Shown piece after piece: positions 7,597 to 17,292 of a stretch of 64,000 nucleotides of DNA. The notes beneath the pieces are model-generated. The model made no database searches, had not been told where the DNA came from, and worked only from the letters and a program-made list of their open reading frames with translations. Origin of the DNA: Gemmatimonas aurantiaca (GTDB lineage: Bacteria; Gemmatimonadota; Gemmatimonadetes; Gemmatimonadales; Gemmatimonadaceae); contig NZ_JBBCJO010000001.1 of assembly GCF_037190085.1 (NCBI RefSeq), positions 124,001 through 188,000 on the forward strand, given 5' to 3'. The position numbers were made by a program, and so were the translations under genes. Each line of letters opens with the position of its first letter. Within the stretch, counting starts at the first letter, position 1.

Positions 7597-10425
7597 ATGT
7601 TTCCTGCGTCGTTCAGGCGCCGGCTGACCCATTCGTGGGTCGCCAGAGCGCTTGTCGCCGGTGCCCTTGGTGCGCTGACCGCCACCACCGCGTTCGCTCA
7701 GAATACCATAACCCTCGAAGGAGCGGTGAGAGGAGACGGCGCCCCGATTGCCGGTGCCCAGATCACGATCACCAATGTCGCCACCAATGAAGTCGCCCGG
7801 GCGCTCACCCGTCCCTCCGGCGACTTTCGCGTTCTGGGTCTGTATTCCGGTCAGTACACGGTCAACGTGCGAGCGATCGGTTTCCGTCAGCGTACGGATA
7901 CCGTTCAGCTCGTGATCGGTCAGCGCGCGCGCCTCGAATTCGATCTCGAGAAGGGGGCGGCGGAGCTCGAAGCGTTGGCCGTCGTGGCCGAACGCGTGAA
8001 GCAGGTGGAAGTGCAGCGCATGTCGGTGTCGGCGCCCGTCATGAAGGAAGAGATCGAGAATCTTCCGTTCAACTCGCGCGGCATCATGAACCTTGCCGGC
8101 ATCGCGCCGGGCATCAAGACGTACGCACCGCAGTCGGGTCGTACACTCCCGTCGGGTGGTGCCGCACCGGATCTCCGTTTCTTCAACGTCTACATGGACG
8201 GTGTCGAAATGAAGAGTCTCTACAACGGCAACATCGTGGGCCTCGGCCAGACGGGTTCGCCGCTGCCGCAGGAAGGTCTCGAACAGTTCCGCGTGTATCT
8301 CAATCCGTACGATGCGGAATTCACCCGCGCCGGTTCGTACGTGATCAGCGCGGAAAGCCGCCGTGGCACGAACGAGTTCAAGGGGTCGGGCTTCGGCTTC
8401 TATCAGGGCAAGTCGATGCTGGCGCAGAACGCGTTCCAGACCTCGGTGCCCAACTACGGTCGCACGCAGCTCGGCTTCAACCTCTCGGGGCCGATCCAGA
8501 AGGACAAGCTGTTCTTCGCGGCGAGCTATGAACTGACCAGCACCGATTTCTATCTCGACGTGAACCCGATCAGCGGTCCGTGGGGGCAGTACAAGGGATC
8601 GTTCCTGGCGCCCAACCGCAATCACACCGCGTTCACGCGTCTCACCTGGGTGCAGAGCCCACGTTTCACGTACGATTTCATGGGATCGGCGCGTTACCTC
8701 CGCGGTGAAGGCAACTTCGGCGGTCGCACGTCGCAGGACGGCGGCATCTCGCAGACCTACGACATCTACACCGCGCAGCTCCGCCAGCGCTATCTGTCGC
8801 AGGGTGGCAACTTCGTGAACGAAGCCAGCCTGCAGTACGTGAGCTGGAGCCACAACGAAGCGCCGCTCAAGCCGGGCCCGCAGTTCAACTACCCCGGCAT
8901 CATCTTCGGCACGTCGGGCTTCCCGCTCATTCTGACGGAGAAGCACTTCCGCGCCGTGAACCGCTCCACGTTGAACATCGACAACGCCAGCGGTTCGCAT
9001 GTGATCAAGTTCGGCGTGGAACTGAGCACCATCGCCGCCACGCAGAACCAGCCGAACAACACCAACGGCACGTTCACGTTCGCCTCGGACACGTCGACGC
9101 TGCCGATCTCGGCCTCGATCGCCGTGGGCTTCAACGATCCCAACGGCAAGTCCGACGCGATCGCCGACGCCACGGGGTACACCACCGGCATCTACATCAA
9201 CGACGAGTGGCGCATCAAGCCGCACTTCACGTTGTCGCTGGGGCTGCGTCACGATGCCGAGATCAACACGATGAACAACGACTACGAGACCCCGTGGTCG
9301 AAGGATCCGGTACTGACGGCCATTCCGGCGCTCAAGAACTACATCAACGCCGGCAACCGCAAGAACCAGCTCGGCAACATCTCGCCGCGCGTCTCGTTCT
9401 CGTGGGATCCGTTCAAGAACAACCGCACCTTCGTGCGCGGCGGTTTTGGCATCATCTACGATCGTGTCACGAGCTTCATGGGCTTCCAGGAACGCCGCAA
9501 TTCCACGTGGCGTACCTACACCTTCGCGAACCCGGGCACGAAGGATCCCGCGGTGCTGCGTCAGCGCGTGATCGGCGGTGTCACGGCAACGGCGTCGCCG
9601 ATTCTCATGAATCTCGACATGAAGACGCCGAACGCCAAGCAGATGTCCATCGGCTTCGGCCACCAGCTCACGAACGAGTTCGGTTTCAACATCGACTACG
9701 TGCGTCAGCACATGGACAACCTCTATGTGCAGCGCAATCCGAACTATCTCGACAAGACGGTCACGCCGAACGTGCGCAAGCTGACGCCCGCGTACGGCGA
9801 CATCCTGATCTGGGATGACATCGGACAGTCGGACTATTCGTCCCTCCTGCTCCAGGCCACCTACCAGCGCAACAAGATGCGCTTCAACCTGGCCTACACG
9901 CTGGGCTGGTACCAGGGCGATTTCGACACGGCCGGTCTGCCGACCTACACGTACGACTTCCTCTTCAACCGCCAGCGTACCACGGGTGACGAGCGCCATC
10001 GTGTGACGCTGTCCGACATCATCCCGCTGCCGTTCGGCTTCAACTTCTCGTCGGTGGCCACGATCGCGAGCCCGCGCCCGTTCCTCACCACCGATGGTCG
10101 CGACATCAACCTGGACAACGTCCTGAGCGACGACTATCCGGGTGGCACGGTGAACAGCACCGGCATCCGCACCACCATGCCGGCCAACTCGTGGAACAAC
10201 TGGTACCGCACGGTGGACGTGCGTCTGACCCGCCCGCTCTTCACCTGGAACAAGGCGAAGGTGAGTCTGTCGGCCGAAGCGTTCAACGTGTTCAACTTCA
10301 ACAACAACCTCTCGTACGGTGGCACGCAGTTCAACGCCAACGGTTCGCAGGTGGCGACATTCGGCAAGCCGACTGCCGCGTACGGCGCCCGTATGGGCCA
10401 GGTGGGCATGCGCTTCGACTTCTGA
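7597..10425 (+). CDS. TonB-dependent receptor with carboxypeptidase-regulatory-like N-terminal domain
   Basis: A 942-residue outer-membrane protein. Residues 1-35 are a signal peptide ending TTAFAQ. A carboxypeptidase regulatory-like beta-sandwich follows (about 38-110, ITLEGAVRGDGAPIAGAQIT to RQRTDTVQL), then a plug domain (about 130-240) and a 22-strand-type barrel ending in the aromatic residue expected of outer-membrane proteins (VGMRFDF). This family (Oar/CarboxypepD_reg receptors) imports or binds large substrates, often peptides or glycans, using TonB energy. There is no adjacent SusD. A strong hairpin terminator follows directly. Confidence 0.9.
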   Translation: MFPASFRRRLTHSWVARALVAGALGALTATTAFAQNTITLEGAVRGDGAPIAGAQITITNVATNEVARALTRPSGDFRVLGLYSGQYTVNVRAIGFRQRTDTVQLVIGQRARLEFDLEKGAAELEALAVVAERVKQVEVQRMSVSAPVMKEEIENLPFNSRGIMNLAGIAPGIKTYAPQSGRTLPSGGAAPDLRFFNVYMDGVEMKSLYNGNIVGLGQTGSPLPQEGLEQFRVYLNPYDAEFTRAGSYVISAESRRGTNEFKGSGFGFYQGKSMLAQNAFQTSVPNYGRTQLGFNLSGPIQKDKLFFAASYELTSTDFYLDVNPISGPWGQYKGSFLAPNRNHTAFTRLTWVQSPRFTYDFMGSARYLRGEGNFGGRTSQDGGISQTYDIYTAQLRQRYLSQGGNFVNEASLQYVSWSHNEAPLKPGPQFNYPGIIFGTSGFPLILTEKHFRAVNRSTLNIDNASGSHVIKFGVELSTIAATQNQPNNTNGTFTFASDTSTLPISASIAVGFNDPNGKSDAIADATGYTTGIYINDEWRIKPHFTLSLGLRHDAEINTMNNDYETPWSKDPVLTAIPALKNYINAGNRKNQLGNISPRVSFSWDPFKNNRTFVRGGFGIIYDRVTSFMGFQERRNSTWRTYTFANPGTKDPAVLRQRVIGGVTATASPILMNLDMKTPNAKQMSIGFGHQLTNEFGFNIDYVRQHMDNLYVQRNPNYLDKTVTPNVRKLTPAYGDILIWDDIGQSDYSSLLLQATYQRNKMRFNLAYTLGWYQGDFDTAGLPTYTYDFLFNRQRTTGDERHRVTLSDIIPLPFGFNFSSVATIASPRPFLTTDGRDINLDNVLSDDYPGGTVNSTGIRTTMPANSWNNWYRTVDVRLTRPLFTWNKAKVSLSAEAFNVFNFNNNLSYGGTQFNANGSQVATFGKPTAAYGARMGQVGMRFDF

Positions 10426-10447
10426 CGGCGCGTGGTGGACAGAAAGA

Positions 10448-10485
10448 CGAAGGGCCCCGGATACCCGGGGCCCTTCGTTTGTTCT
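10448..10485 (+). terminator. Rho-independent terminator of the TonB receptor gene
   Basis: A 13-bp GC-rich perfect stem (CGAAGGGCCCCGG paired with CCGGGGCCCTTCG) closes a 4-base ATAC loop and runs into TTTGTTCT, 22 bp after the receptor stop. Confidence 0.85.
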
Positions 10486-10503
10486 GGGGTCTGGGCTCAG
10501 ACC

Positions 10504-10820
10504 GTCAGAGGTCAGATGTCAGATGTCAGATGTCAGATGTCAGAACTGAGACGGAGATAGGAAGCAGGAAGGAGTGGCCAGATGTCAGAGGTCCGAGCAC
10601 GTCGTCCGCGGGGTGGGGTGCTGACACGAGAGTCCGGCGTTCTGCGGGGCGCTGCGCGCCCCGGGGGGCCTGCGGGTGCCCGGCCAGTAGCCGGTGGCGC
10701 GCACGACCCCATCAACCGCCAGAGCTCAGATCTCTGACATCTGGCCACTCCTTCCTGCTTCCTATCTCCGTCTGAGTTCTGGTCTTCTGATCTCTGACCT
10801 CTGACCCCGTCTGAAAATCT
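10504..10820. repeat. Intergenic TCAGA-rich inverted-repeat element, copy 2 (best preserved)
   Basis: The ~380-bp gap before the DUF6259 gene contains six tandem 7-mers GTCAGAN at 10504-10545. A 50-bp arm at 10541-10590 is matched by its reverse complement at 10732-10781 with one mismatch. Between the arms lie ~140 bp of very GC-rich sequence, including GGGGCGCTGCGCGCCCC. The far flank repeats TCTGACC words. No coding potential is evident. Shorter relatives lie at 5.9, 37.7 and 40.1 kb. Confidence 0.85.
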
Positions 10821-10826
10821 GACCTC

Positions 10827-13142
10827 TCATGCCGGCGGCACCAGTTCGAGAACAACCCCTTCGAGTACGCCCACCGGTACGGTGATCTCCTGAGCGCCGC
10901 CTTTCAGCGTGCCCAGCTCCTGCGTGCCGTTGCTGTCGCGGCGCACGATGCGTGTGTTGGCGGGCAGTCCCCACAAGGCCGGATCGAGGGTGACCTTTGC
11001 CTCGACCGGCTCGAGATTGATGCCCGCCAGCGCCACCGCCACGCGTCCGTCGGCAGCCCGCCACGCGCCACTCAGCACTTCCGGCGTCATGATGTGTGCC
11101 TCGGTGGGACCGCCAAGGCGGGCGGCGTAGATGGAGATGCGTGACAGCAGCAGATCCACTTCCGGAACCTGCACCTTCGGCGCTCTGAGGAACTCGCCGG
11201 TCTGGAAGAACTCGCGCAGTCCGTAGCGCAGCCGCGCCAGACGTCCGAAGTAATCCATCTCCCGCCGACGCGCGGTGAGCTGGTCGGGCAGGAAGTTCGC
11301 GATCGTGGGTTGCATGCCCCACACGAACATGCGCGCCTGTTCGAGGTGGAACTGCCGCACGAATTTTTCGTCCAGCAACTGCATGGCCGTGGCGGGACGC
11401 TTCTCCTTCGGCCACAACTCGTCGTAGGGCGGCAGCGTGAGGGAGCCGTACGTGCCGTAGGTGAGCGCATAGGGGTGATAGGCCGCCTGGAACATCGGGA
11501 CCACCTCCCATCCGCTCGCCGGGTCGGCATACCGCTCCTGGCTCACCTGCAGGGTGAGGAACGCGTCCAGATCGGGCAGCCAGCTCTCACCACCCCCTTC
11601 ACCGGCAAATCCGCGACCGGCGCCGCCACGTTCACGCAGATTCTTCGCCAGTTCGCGGAAGCCCTGCATCCAGTAATTGCCACCACCCACCGGATGATCG
11701 TGGCCCGGCGTCCAGTCGATCAGACTCAACACCGCCTGATCCATGTAGATCCCGTCGATGCCGTACTGATTGAGCACGGTGTCCGCGATGCCGACATACT
11801 TGTTCCGCCAGAACGCATCGTGCGGATTCATCGTCGCGCAGGGCAGGGGATTGAACACATTGTACGTCTCGAGACGCACCGTGCCGTTCCGTTCACGCAC
11901 CGCCCACTGCTCCGCGCCCTCCTTCGACCAGCTCGGGGTGTTGGTGCACCAGAGGCGCTGGTTCATGTACACGATGGCATGCAGGCCGGCCGCATGCGCT
12001 TTGGACACCGCTGCCGTGAACGCCGGCGCGCCTTCACGCGGCGGGATGTAGTCGGGGAAGCTCGTGTCGTAGGGGCCGTGATGCCACCAGTGCCAGAAGA
12101 CATTCACCGGCAGACCCACGTCCTTCTGCAGCACCGCCGCGGGTTCGAGCACCACGTTGGAGCGGCCACGGTTCCACTCCCAGGCGCCCGCGTCGCGCAT
12201 CCACTCCGGTGTGACACCCGAGTGCAACCGGCTTTCACGCGCCCAGTACTGCTTCGTGCCCCACTGTCGATATCGCTCGATGGCGGAGAACCAGTCGCCC
12301 GGCACGATGCCGATGATCGCGCGATACGACGGCGCGTACGACGCGTTGGTTCCCGGATCGGACAGCACGTGCACCATGGCATACGTGGCCGTATCACCGC
12401 CGCCCTCACCGCGCAGCGTGAAGCTCTTGCGATAGGCCGCACTGTCGTCGGCCGCGAAATACAGGCCGCCACGTTCGGGGTGCGACAGCGCCATCATCTG
12501 CATCGATGTCGCGCCGGGGTAGGCGAACTCCAGTCGACGACCCTTGCCTTCCGGACCGGCCAGCATCGTACGCGGATGACGGGCGCGCTGACCCATCCAC
12601 GACGGCACCGCGAGTTCATCACCGTCCTGGACGACGATACCGGTGAGACGTGGGAAGTGCACCTGCTCCACGTCCGTGCTGTCGATGCCACCGAGGGCGA
12701 TATGCCACGCCGTCGTGCTGTCGGCATGGAGCGCCACGCTCGCCGTTACGGACAGCCGGCCATACGGTGCGGGAAACTCCCCCCATTCCAACGCGAGACT
12801 GTCACCGCTCACCCGGCGCGCCGTGAATTTTTTCGCGGCCGCAGCGGCAAGCGTGTGCCGTGCCGAGTCGGCACCGATGTCGAGCACCCAGAGCCCGAGG
12901 GAGTCGGTGGGATGCCCGGCGCGTTGTTGCCCCTTGCCGTCGAGCAGTGACAGCACATGGCCGTCCTGCGGTGAGAGCGTCAGCGAGAGTCCCGGCGAGC
13001 GCAGCGTGAGATCGCCGCCGCCACAGGCCAGTGTGCCCACCGATGCGGAGACGAGGAAAGCGCGATGCAACAACCGCCGCACCCTGGGGTGCGGCGGTCG
13101 GGTCTGCGCGCCTTCCGAACGGATATCCTGATGCAGGGACAT
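10827..13142 (-). CDS. DUF6259-type glycosidase-like lipoprotein
   Basis: A 771-residue exported protein resembling DUF6259/GH36-like alpha-galactosidase-type TIM-barrel proteins. The N-terminus has a lipoprotein-like signal (SVGTLACGGG). A beta-sandwich (about 40-270) precedes a barrel with FWHWWHHGPYDTSFPDY, HAIVYMNQRLWC, and YGIDGIYMDQAV, where Asp could be the nucleophile. A C-terminal beta domain follows (about 680-771). I chose the ATG at 13142, 42 bp after the NamZ stop; the open frame upstream lacks a signal peptide. It is the third gene of a leftward set with a metalloprotease and NamZ, suggesting degradation of external polymers. Substrate unknown. Confidence 0.7.
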   Translation of the reverse strand: MSLHQDIRSEGAQTRPPHPRVRRLLHRAFLVSASVGTLACGGGDLTLRSPGLSLTLSPQDGHVLSLLDGKGQQRAGHPTDSLGLWVLDIGADSARHTLAAAAAKKFTARRVSGDSLALEWGEFPAPYGRLSVTASVALHADSTTAWHIALGGIDSTDVEQVHFPRLTGIVVQDGDELAVPSWMGQRARHPRTMLAGPEGKGRRLEFAYPGATSMQMMALSHPERGGLYFAADDSAAYRKSFTLRGEGGGDTATYAMVHVLSDPGTNASYAPSYRAIIGIVPGDWFSAIERYRQWGTKQYWARESRLHSGVTPEWMRDAGAWEWNRGRSNVVLEPAAVLQKDVGLPVNVFWHWWHHGPYDTSFPDYIPPREGAPAFTAAVSKAHAAGLHAIVYMNQRLWCTNTPSWSKEGAEQWAVRERNGTVRLETYNVFNPLPCATMNPHDAFWRNKYVGIADTVLNQYGIDGIYMDQAVLSLIDWTPGHDHPVGGGNYWMQGFRELAKNLRERGGAGRGFAGEGGGESWLPDLDAFLTLQVSQERYADPASGWEVVPMFQAAYHPYALTYGTYGSLTLPPYDELWPKEKRPATAMQLLDEKFVRQFHLEQARMFVWGMQPTIANFLPDQLTARRREMDYFGRLARLRYGLREFFQTGEFLRAPKVQVPEVDLLLSRISIYAARLGGPTEAHIMTPEVLSGAWRAADGRVAVALAGINLEPVEAKVTLDPALWGLPANTRIVRRDSNGTQELGTLKGGAQEITVPVGVLEGVVLELVPPA

Positions 13143-13183
13143 GATGTTCGGTCGCAGTGAAGAGAGTGAGATCGGCGGTGCGA

Positions 13184-14500
13184 TCAGTTGTAGAGGAGAT
13201 AGGGCTTCACGAGTTCCTGGAACTTCGCGGCGTCGGCATCCCACTTCCGGATCAGCTCGTCGACCGTGTTGTTCTCCACGGCCTTCGTCAGCTGATCGGT
13301 GCCGGCCAGGCGATCGATGCCGCGGATGCGTCCGGCCGCGTTGGCCGACGGCTCACGCCACTTGAACTCCGTGGGGTGATGCGCGTAGAACGCGCGCAGC
13401 AGGCGGATGCCCAGTTCCACCGGCCGCACGGCGTTGCGGTCGGTGACCTTGATCGCGACCATCGGGATGGTTTCACCGCCGAACTTGTACCCGGGCTCGA
13501 TGGTGCGCGTGGCCGTGTCGAACTGCACGCCCGGCAGCTTGAGTGCGTTCAGCTCTTCCACGATGGCGGCGTTGTCCTTGAGATAGGCCGCGCCGATGAG
13601 CGTGAACGGCGCGTCGGTACCACGCCCTTCCGTGGCATTGGTGCCTTCGAAGAACACGGTGCCCGGATACAGCAGTTCCGCGTCGAGCGTCCGGAGATTC
13701 GGCGACGGGTTCACGCGCGGGATGCCCGTTTCGTCGAACCACATGGAGCGCTTGTAGTTCTTCATCGGCACCACGGTGAGCGACGCGTCGATGGCCTTCG
13801 TGCCCACGAGATAGCGCATGAGTTCACCGACGGTGAGACCGTACCGGAGCGCCACCGCGTGCTGACCCACCAGGGAGCGGAACGGCAGTTCGAGAATGTT
13901 GCCTTCCACCTTGTCGGCGCGGATCGGATCGGGACGATCGAGGATGATCACCGGCTTCTTCATCGCCTGCATGGCGAGCGCGAGTGTCCATTCGTACGTG
14001 TACACACGGGCACCCACATCCTGGATGTCGTAGACCAGCACATCGATGTCCTTCACCATGTCGGCGGTGGGCGTCTCCACATCGCCGTACAGTGAATACA
14101 CCTTCACTCCGGTCTTCTCGTCGACTCCCGAGGAGATCTTCTCGCCGGCCTTCGCTTCGCCGCGAATGCCGTGTTCCGGGCCGTACAGTGCCACCAGATT
14201 CACGCCCGGCGCTTTGAACAGCAGATCCACCGTGCTCTCACCCGCCCGGTTGCGTCCCGAATGGTTGGTCAGCAGACCGACTTTTTTGCCCTGGACCAGA
14301 TGCAGGGAGTCGGTGAGCAGCACTTCGATGCCGGGGATCACATCTCCCGACGCGGTGGCCGCGGCGCTGTCCGTGGCGTGGTCCGCGGGCTGTTCACCCT
14401 TGGAGCAGGCGGCGGCGAACAGCAACGACGCAGGAAGCAGCAGACGGGCCGCATGCGCGGCGCGCGATCTGACGGAAGAACTCGTGGTGTGGGGGGCCAT
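13184..14500 (-). CDS. namZ: NamZ-type exo-beta-N-acetylmuramidase (DUF1343), lipoprotein
   Basis: A 438-residue DUF1343 protein, the family shown in other bacteria to release MurNAc from non-reducing ends of peptidoglycan fragments. A signal peptide ends in lipobox FAAACSKG. Family blocks are VGLLTNHSGRNRAG, ALYGPEHGIRGEA, VYSLYGDV, DVLVYDIQDVGARVYTYEWT, ILDRPDPI, and YPGTVFFEGTNATEGRGTD. The start ATG at 14500 is 2 bp past the metalloprotease stop; a TTG at 14506 is possible but overlaps that stop. With a signal it should act in the periplasm. A second, signal-less paralogue lies at 20490. Confidence 0.88.
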   Translation of the reverse strand: MAPHTTSSSVRSRAAHAARLLLPASLLFAAACSKGEQPADHATDSAAATASGDVIPGIEVLLTDSLHLVQGKKVGLLTNHSGRNRAGESTVDLLFKAPGVNLVALYGPEHGIRGEAKAGEKISSGVDEKTGVKVYSLYGDVETPTADMVKDIDVLVYDIQDVGARVYTYEWTLALAMQAMKKPVIILDRPDPIRADKVEGNILELPFRSLVGQHAVALRYGLTVGELMRYLVGTKAIDASLTVVPMKNYKRSMWFDETGIPRVNPSPNLRTLDAELLYPGTVFFEGTNATEGRGTDAPFTLIGAAYLKDNAAIVEELNALKLPGVQFDTATRTIEPGYKFGGETIPMVAIKVTDRNAVRPVELGIRLLRAFYAHHPTEFKWREPSANAAGRIRGIDRLAGTDQLTKAVENNTVDELIRKWDADAAKFQELVKPYLLYN

Positions 14501-14502
14501 GA

Positions 14503-17067
14503 TCAACGAGGTTCGAGGATGGAGGTGATACGTTCGACCAGATCATTCCAATGTGCACGCGTGGTCGCCGCCGTGCTGCCGGCGGCGAAGGTGCGCGCGC
14601 TGCGCTGGATGTCGCGGAGCTGCTGACGGGCGAGCGCGGGCATGTCGCTCGTGGGGACGGCAGGTGCCGACACGAAGGGCAGGAACCGCTGCGGGCCACC
14701 GCCGAAACCGCCGGGGCCGCCGCCGGTCGCCGGACCGGTGGGTGGCGAGATCAGCGCTTCGAGGCGTTGGATGTATACACGTTGCAACTGGCGACGGTTG
14801 AGATCCGCGGACGCCCCGGGGAAGACGGCGCGTGTGAGATCCCCCAGATACTCGGCCACCGGATAGGCGTTGTTGGCATCATAGCGCTCGGATTCCGCCA
14901 TACGCCCCAGTCGTGCCGGCGTGAGCAACGACTGCACCAGCGCCGCCTGACGGGTGGCCACCGTGGGATTCGGACCGATGCGACTGATGATCTCCTTCGG
15001 CATCAACCAGTCGGGCGTGGTGATGGCCGTGCCGGCAAGGAACGCCAGGGCCGCTTTCTGACGCGCCCTGGGAACGACCTTGTACACCGCGCCCGGCTGC
15101 TCGCCGGTCTTGAGATCCACCTCCACACCGCCGATGACGGTGGCCACGTGTCCCATGTTGCCGAACCAGCGGCTCACCGACTCTTCGTAGATCTCGCGCA
15201 ATTCGGTGAAGTCCTCACCCGGCGCAGTGGTCCACTGAGCCAGTTGCGGAATCATCCGCTTGTAGTTGGCGGTCGAATACGTCGACGCCTTCACCGGATC
15301 GTCGCCCAGATCTTCGGTCTGGTTGCGCGGATCGGCCGAACCGGCCTGCTGCGCCACGTAGCGATAGGGAAACGGTCCGCTCTGGTTGACGAGCCAGTCG
15401 TGCAACACCTGGCGTTCGGCTTCCGGGGTGGGCGTGTTGGTGAGACGGTATCCCCAGTTGATGGCGTAATCGTCGAAGGGGCCAAGCCGGCGGATGAAAT
15501 CCTTCGTCTGGAGACCGTCACCCGGTTGCGCCACGTAGTTCTGCCGGGCGTAGTCCATGATCGTGGCGCTCACACCGTACTTCCGCGTGAACGTGACGCT
15601 GCGCAGGGAATCCACGGGGAACGACGCCGACGCGATCATGTTGTGCTGCAGACCGAGCGCATGGCCGATCTCGTGCGTGATCACCTGCCGCATCGTTTCA
15701 CCCATCAGCTCATCGGGCATGTCGAGCGTGCGCGCGGCGGGATTGGCCGCACCGGTCTCCATCATGAGCCAGTTGCGGTACGAGCGCATGTGGTTGTGGT
15801 ACCACGTGATCTCGCTGTTGATGATCTCGCCCGAACGTGGATCGTGCGTATGCGGACCGGTGGCGTTGCGGGTGAGACTCGCCGCCCAGCGCACGATGCT
15901 GTAGCGCGCGTCGTCCATGTCGAAGTCGGGATCGTTCGTCGGCGCGTCTTTTGCGATGATGGCATTCTTGAAACCGGCCTTCTCGAACACCTTCTGCCAG
16001 TCTTCCACGCCCTGCTTCACGAACGGCTTCCAGCGCGTGGGCGTAGCTGGATCGAGATAGTAGACGATCGGTTTCACCGGTTCGACGAGTTCCCCACGGG
16101 CATAGGCCGCGGGATCCTTCGGTTCGAGACGCCAGCGCGTGATGAACGTCTGACTTTCGGCCTTCTGCACATCGAGGCCGTAGTTGATGCGATTGACGGT
16201 GAAGTATCCCACCCGCGCGTCGGCGTAGCGCGGACGCATGGGTGTCCTGGGCAGCAGCACGATGGACTGTCGCGTTTCCATCGTCACCGAGCCCCCGTCC
16301 GGATCGCTGGGCGGCGTGGCGGCATCGAAGGTCTGGACCTGGCGGACTTCGATGTTGATGGGGAAGCCGCGTATGCCCGCGATGTAGGAGCGCGCCGGAT
16401 CGTAGCGCCGCACGCCGTACGCGCGCCGCTGACTGGCGTCGAGGCCCGAGGTGGCCGGATTGTCCGCGGCGAAGAAATCGGTCACGTCGATGACCGCCGA
16501 ACTGCTGTCGCGGCCATAGGCGGCCACGGGGAATGCGCCGATGATGGCCGGGTAGTAGTTCTGCGCGACGCTGCGGGCGATGGGCAGCGTGTCGTCGGCC
16601 ACCGCCAGCGTGCTGATGCTCTTGAGCAGGATCCGGTCACCCACCCGCTCCCACCGCACGAGCCGTTCGTTCAGCGAACTGCCGGCGCTCTGAAAACCGC
16701 CGGAACCCGCGGGCACGCCCGCCACCCGGGTGACCATGAGGAAATCGCGCCCCACGAGCGAATCGGGCACTTCGAAGAAGTAGCGTTCGTCCACCTTGTG
16801 CACGGTGACGCCGCCACGTTCGGTGTGTGCCCGGGCAGGGATGACCTGCGCGTAGGGACGGGGGCCGCGCGTGGCCGCTCCCTGCGTCTGACCACCGGGC
16901 GGCTGGCCGGCGGGAGGCTGGGCGCCCGCTCCCGCGCCGCCGGCGGGAGGTGTCTGGGCCGTCAAAGGAGAAGCGATTGCCGCCAGTGCGCCCATCAGGA
17001 CGACGACGCGCGACGGGAACGGTGCCAGCGAAGAGCTGATCAGAGAGCTGATCGGAAAACTGATCAT
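14503..17067 (-). CDS. Zinc-dependent metalloprotease, DUF5117/DUF5118 family, exported
   Basis: An 854-residue secreted protease. Residues 1-38 form a signal peptide (ending SPLTAQ) followed by a Pro/Gly/Gln-rich linker. The N-terminal DUF5118/DUF5117 region includes VHKVDERYFFEVPDSLVGRD. The catalytic motif is VITHEIGHALGLQHNM, a full metzincin-type HExxHxxGxxH. The C-terminal part ends with a proline-rich PPTGPATGGGPGGFGGG stretch. Family members are abundant in Bacteroidota and Gemmatimonadota and are thought to degrade proteins outside the cytoplasm. The start at 17067 is set by the signal peptide. It is the first gene of the leftward set. Confidence 0.88.
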   Translation of the reverse strand: MISFPISSLISSSLAPFPSRVVVLMGALAAIASPLTAQTPPAGGAGAGAQPPAGQPPGGQTQGAATRGPRPYAQVIPARAHTERGGVTVHKVDERYFFEVPDSLVGRDFLMVTRVAGVPAGSGGFQSAGSSLNERLVRWERVGDRILLKSISTLAVADDTLPIARSVAQNYYPAIIGAFPVAAYGRDSSSAVIDVTDFFAADNPATSGLDASQRRAYGVRRYDPARSYIAGIRGFPINIEVRQVQTFDAATPPSDPDGGSVTMETRQSIVLLPRTPMRPRYADARVGYFTVNRINYGLDVQKAESQTFITRWRLEPKDPAAYARGELVEPVKPIVYYLDPATPTRWKPFVKQGVEDWQKVFEKAGFKNAIIAKDAPTNDPDFDMDDARYSIVRWAASLTRNATGPHTHDPRSGEIINSEITWYHNHMRSYRNWLMMETGAANPAARTLDMPDELMGETMRQVITHEIGHALGLQHNMIASASFPVDSLRSVTFTRKYGVSATIMDYARQNYVAQPGDGLQTKDFIRRLGPFDDYAINWGYRLTNTPTPEAERQVLHDWLVNQSGPFPYRYVAQQAGSADPRNQTEDLGDDPVKASTYSTANYKRMIPQLAQWTTAPGEDFTELREIYEESVSRWFGNMGHVATVIGGVEVDLKTGEQPGAVYKVVPRARQKAALAFLAGTAITTPDWLMPKEIISRIGPNPTVATRQAALVQSLLTPARLGRMAESERYDANNAYPVAEYLGDLTRAVFPGASADLNRRQLQRVYIQRLEALISPPTGPATGGGPGGFGGGPQRFLPFVSAPAVPTSDMPALARQQLRDIQRSARTFAAGSTAATTRAHWNDLVERITSILEPR

Positions 17068-17292
17068 GAGCGCGGATGGTACAGGGAGGGACCCACCAGG
17101 GCATTCTCGATGAAAGTGCCACCGCCAACTGTACGCTGCGCAGGTGATCGGCGCTGTCCCTGCTGTCCCGATGAGACGATTTGCCGGTTTTTTGCGCGTC
17201 TCGTGGTGTCGGTCATTGCGGGTTGGCCTGCCGAGTTGGTCACCGACATCCGCGACATCTCTCCTCATACGCGCTCTTCCCGGAGTACAGGC

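Noticed and set aside
7537..9999. 820-codon frame antisense to the TonB receptor
   Set aside because: Composition is Arg/Val/Glu/His-rich with no motif, and the plus strand is a full receptor.
10504..10545. GTCAGAN tandem units considered as a CRISPR array
   Set aside because: The units are contiguous 7-mers without spacers and no cas gene is in the window.
14551..17292. Very long open frame antisense to the zinc metalloprotease, continuous with the Ig-repeat gene
   Set aside because: High-GC codon bias keeps the opposite strand open. The opposite strand carries a clear metalloprotease, and a lipoprotein signal at 17293 marks the true start.
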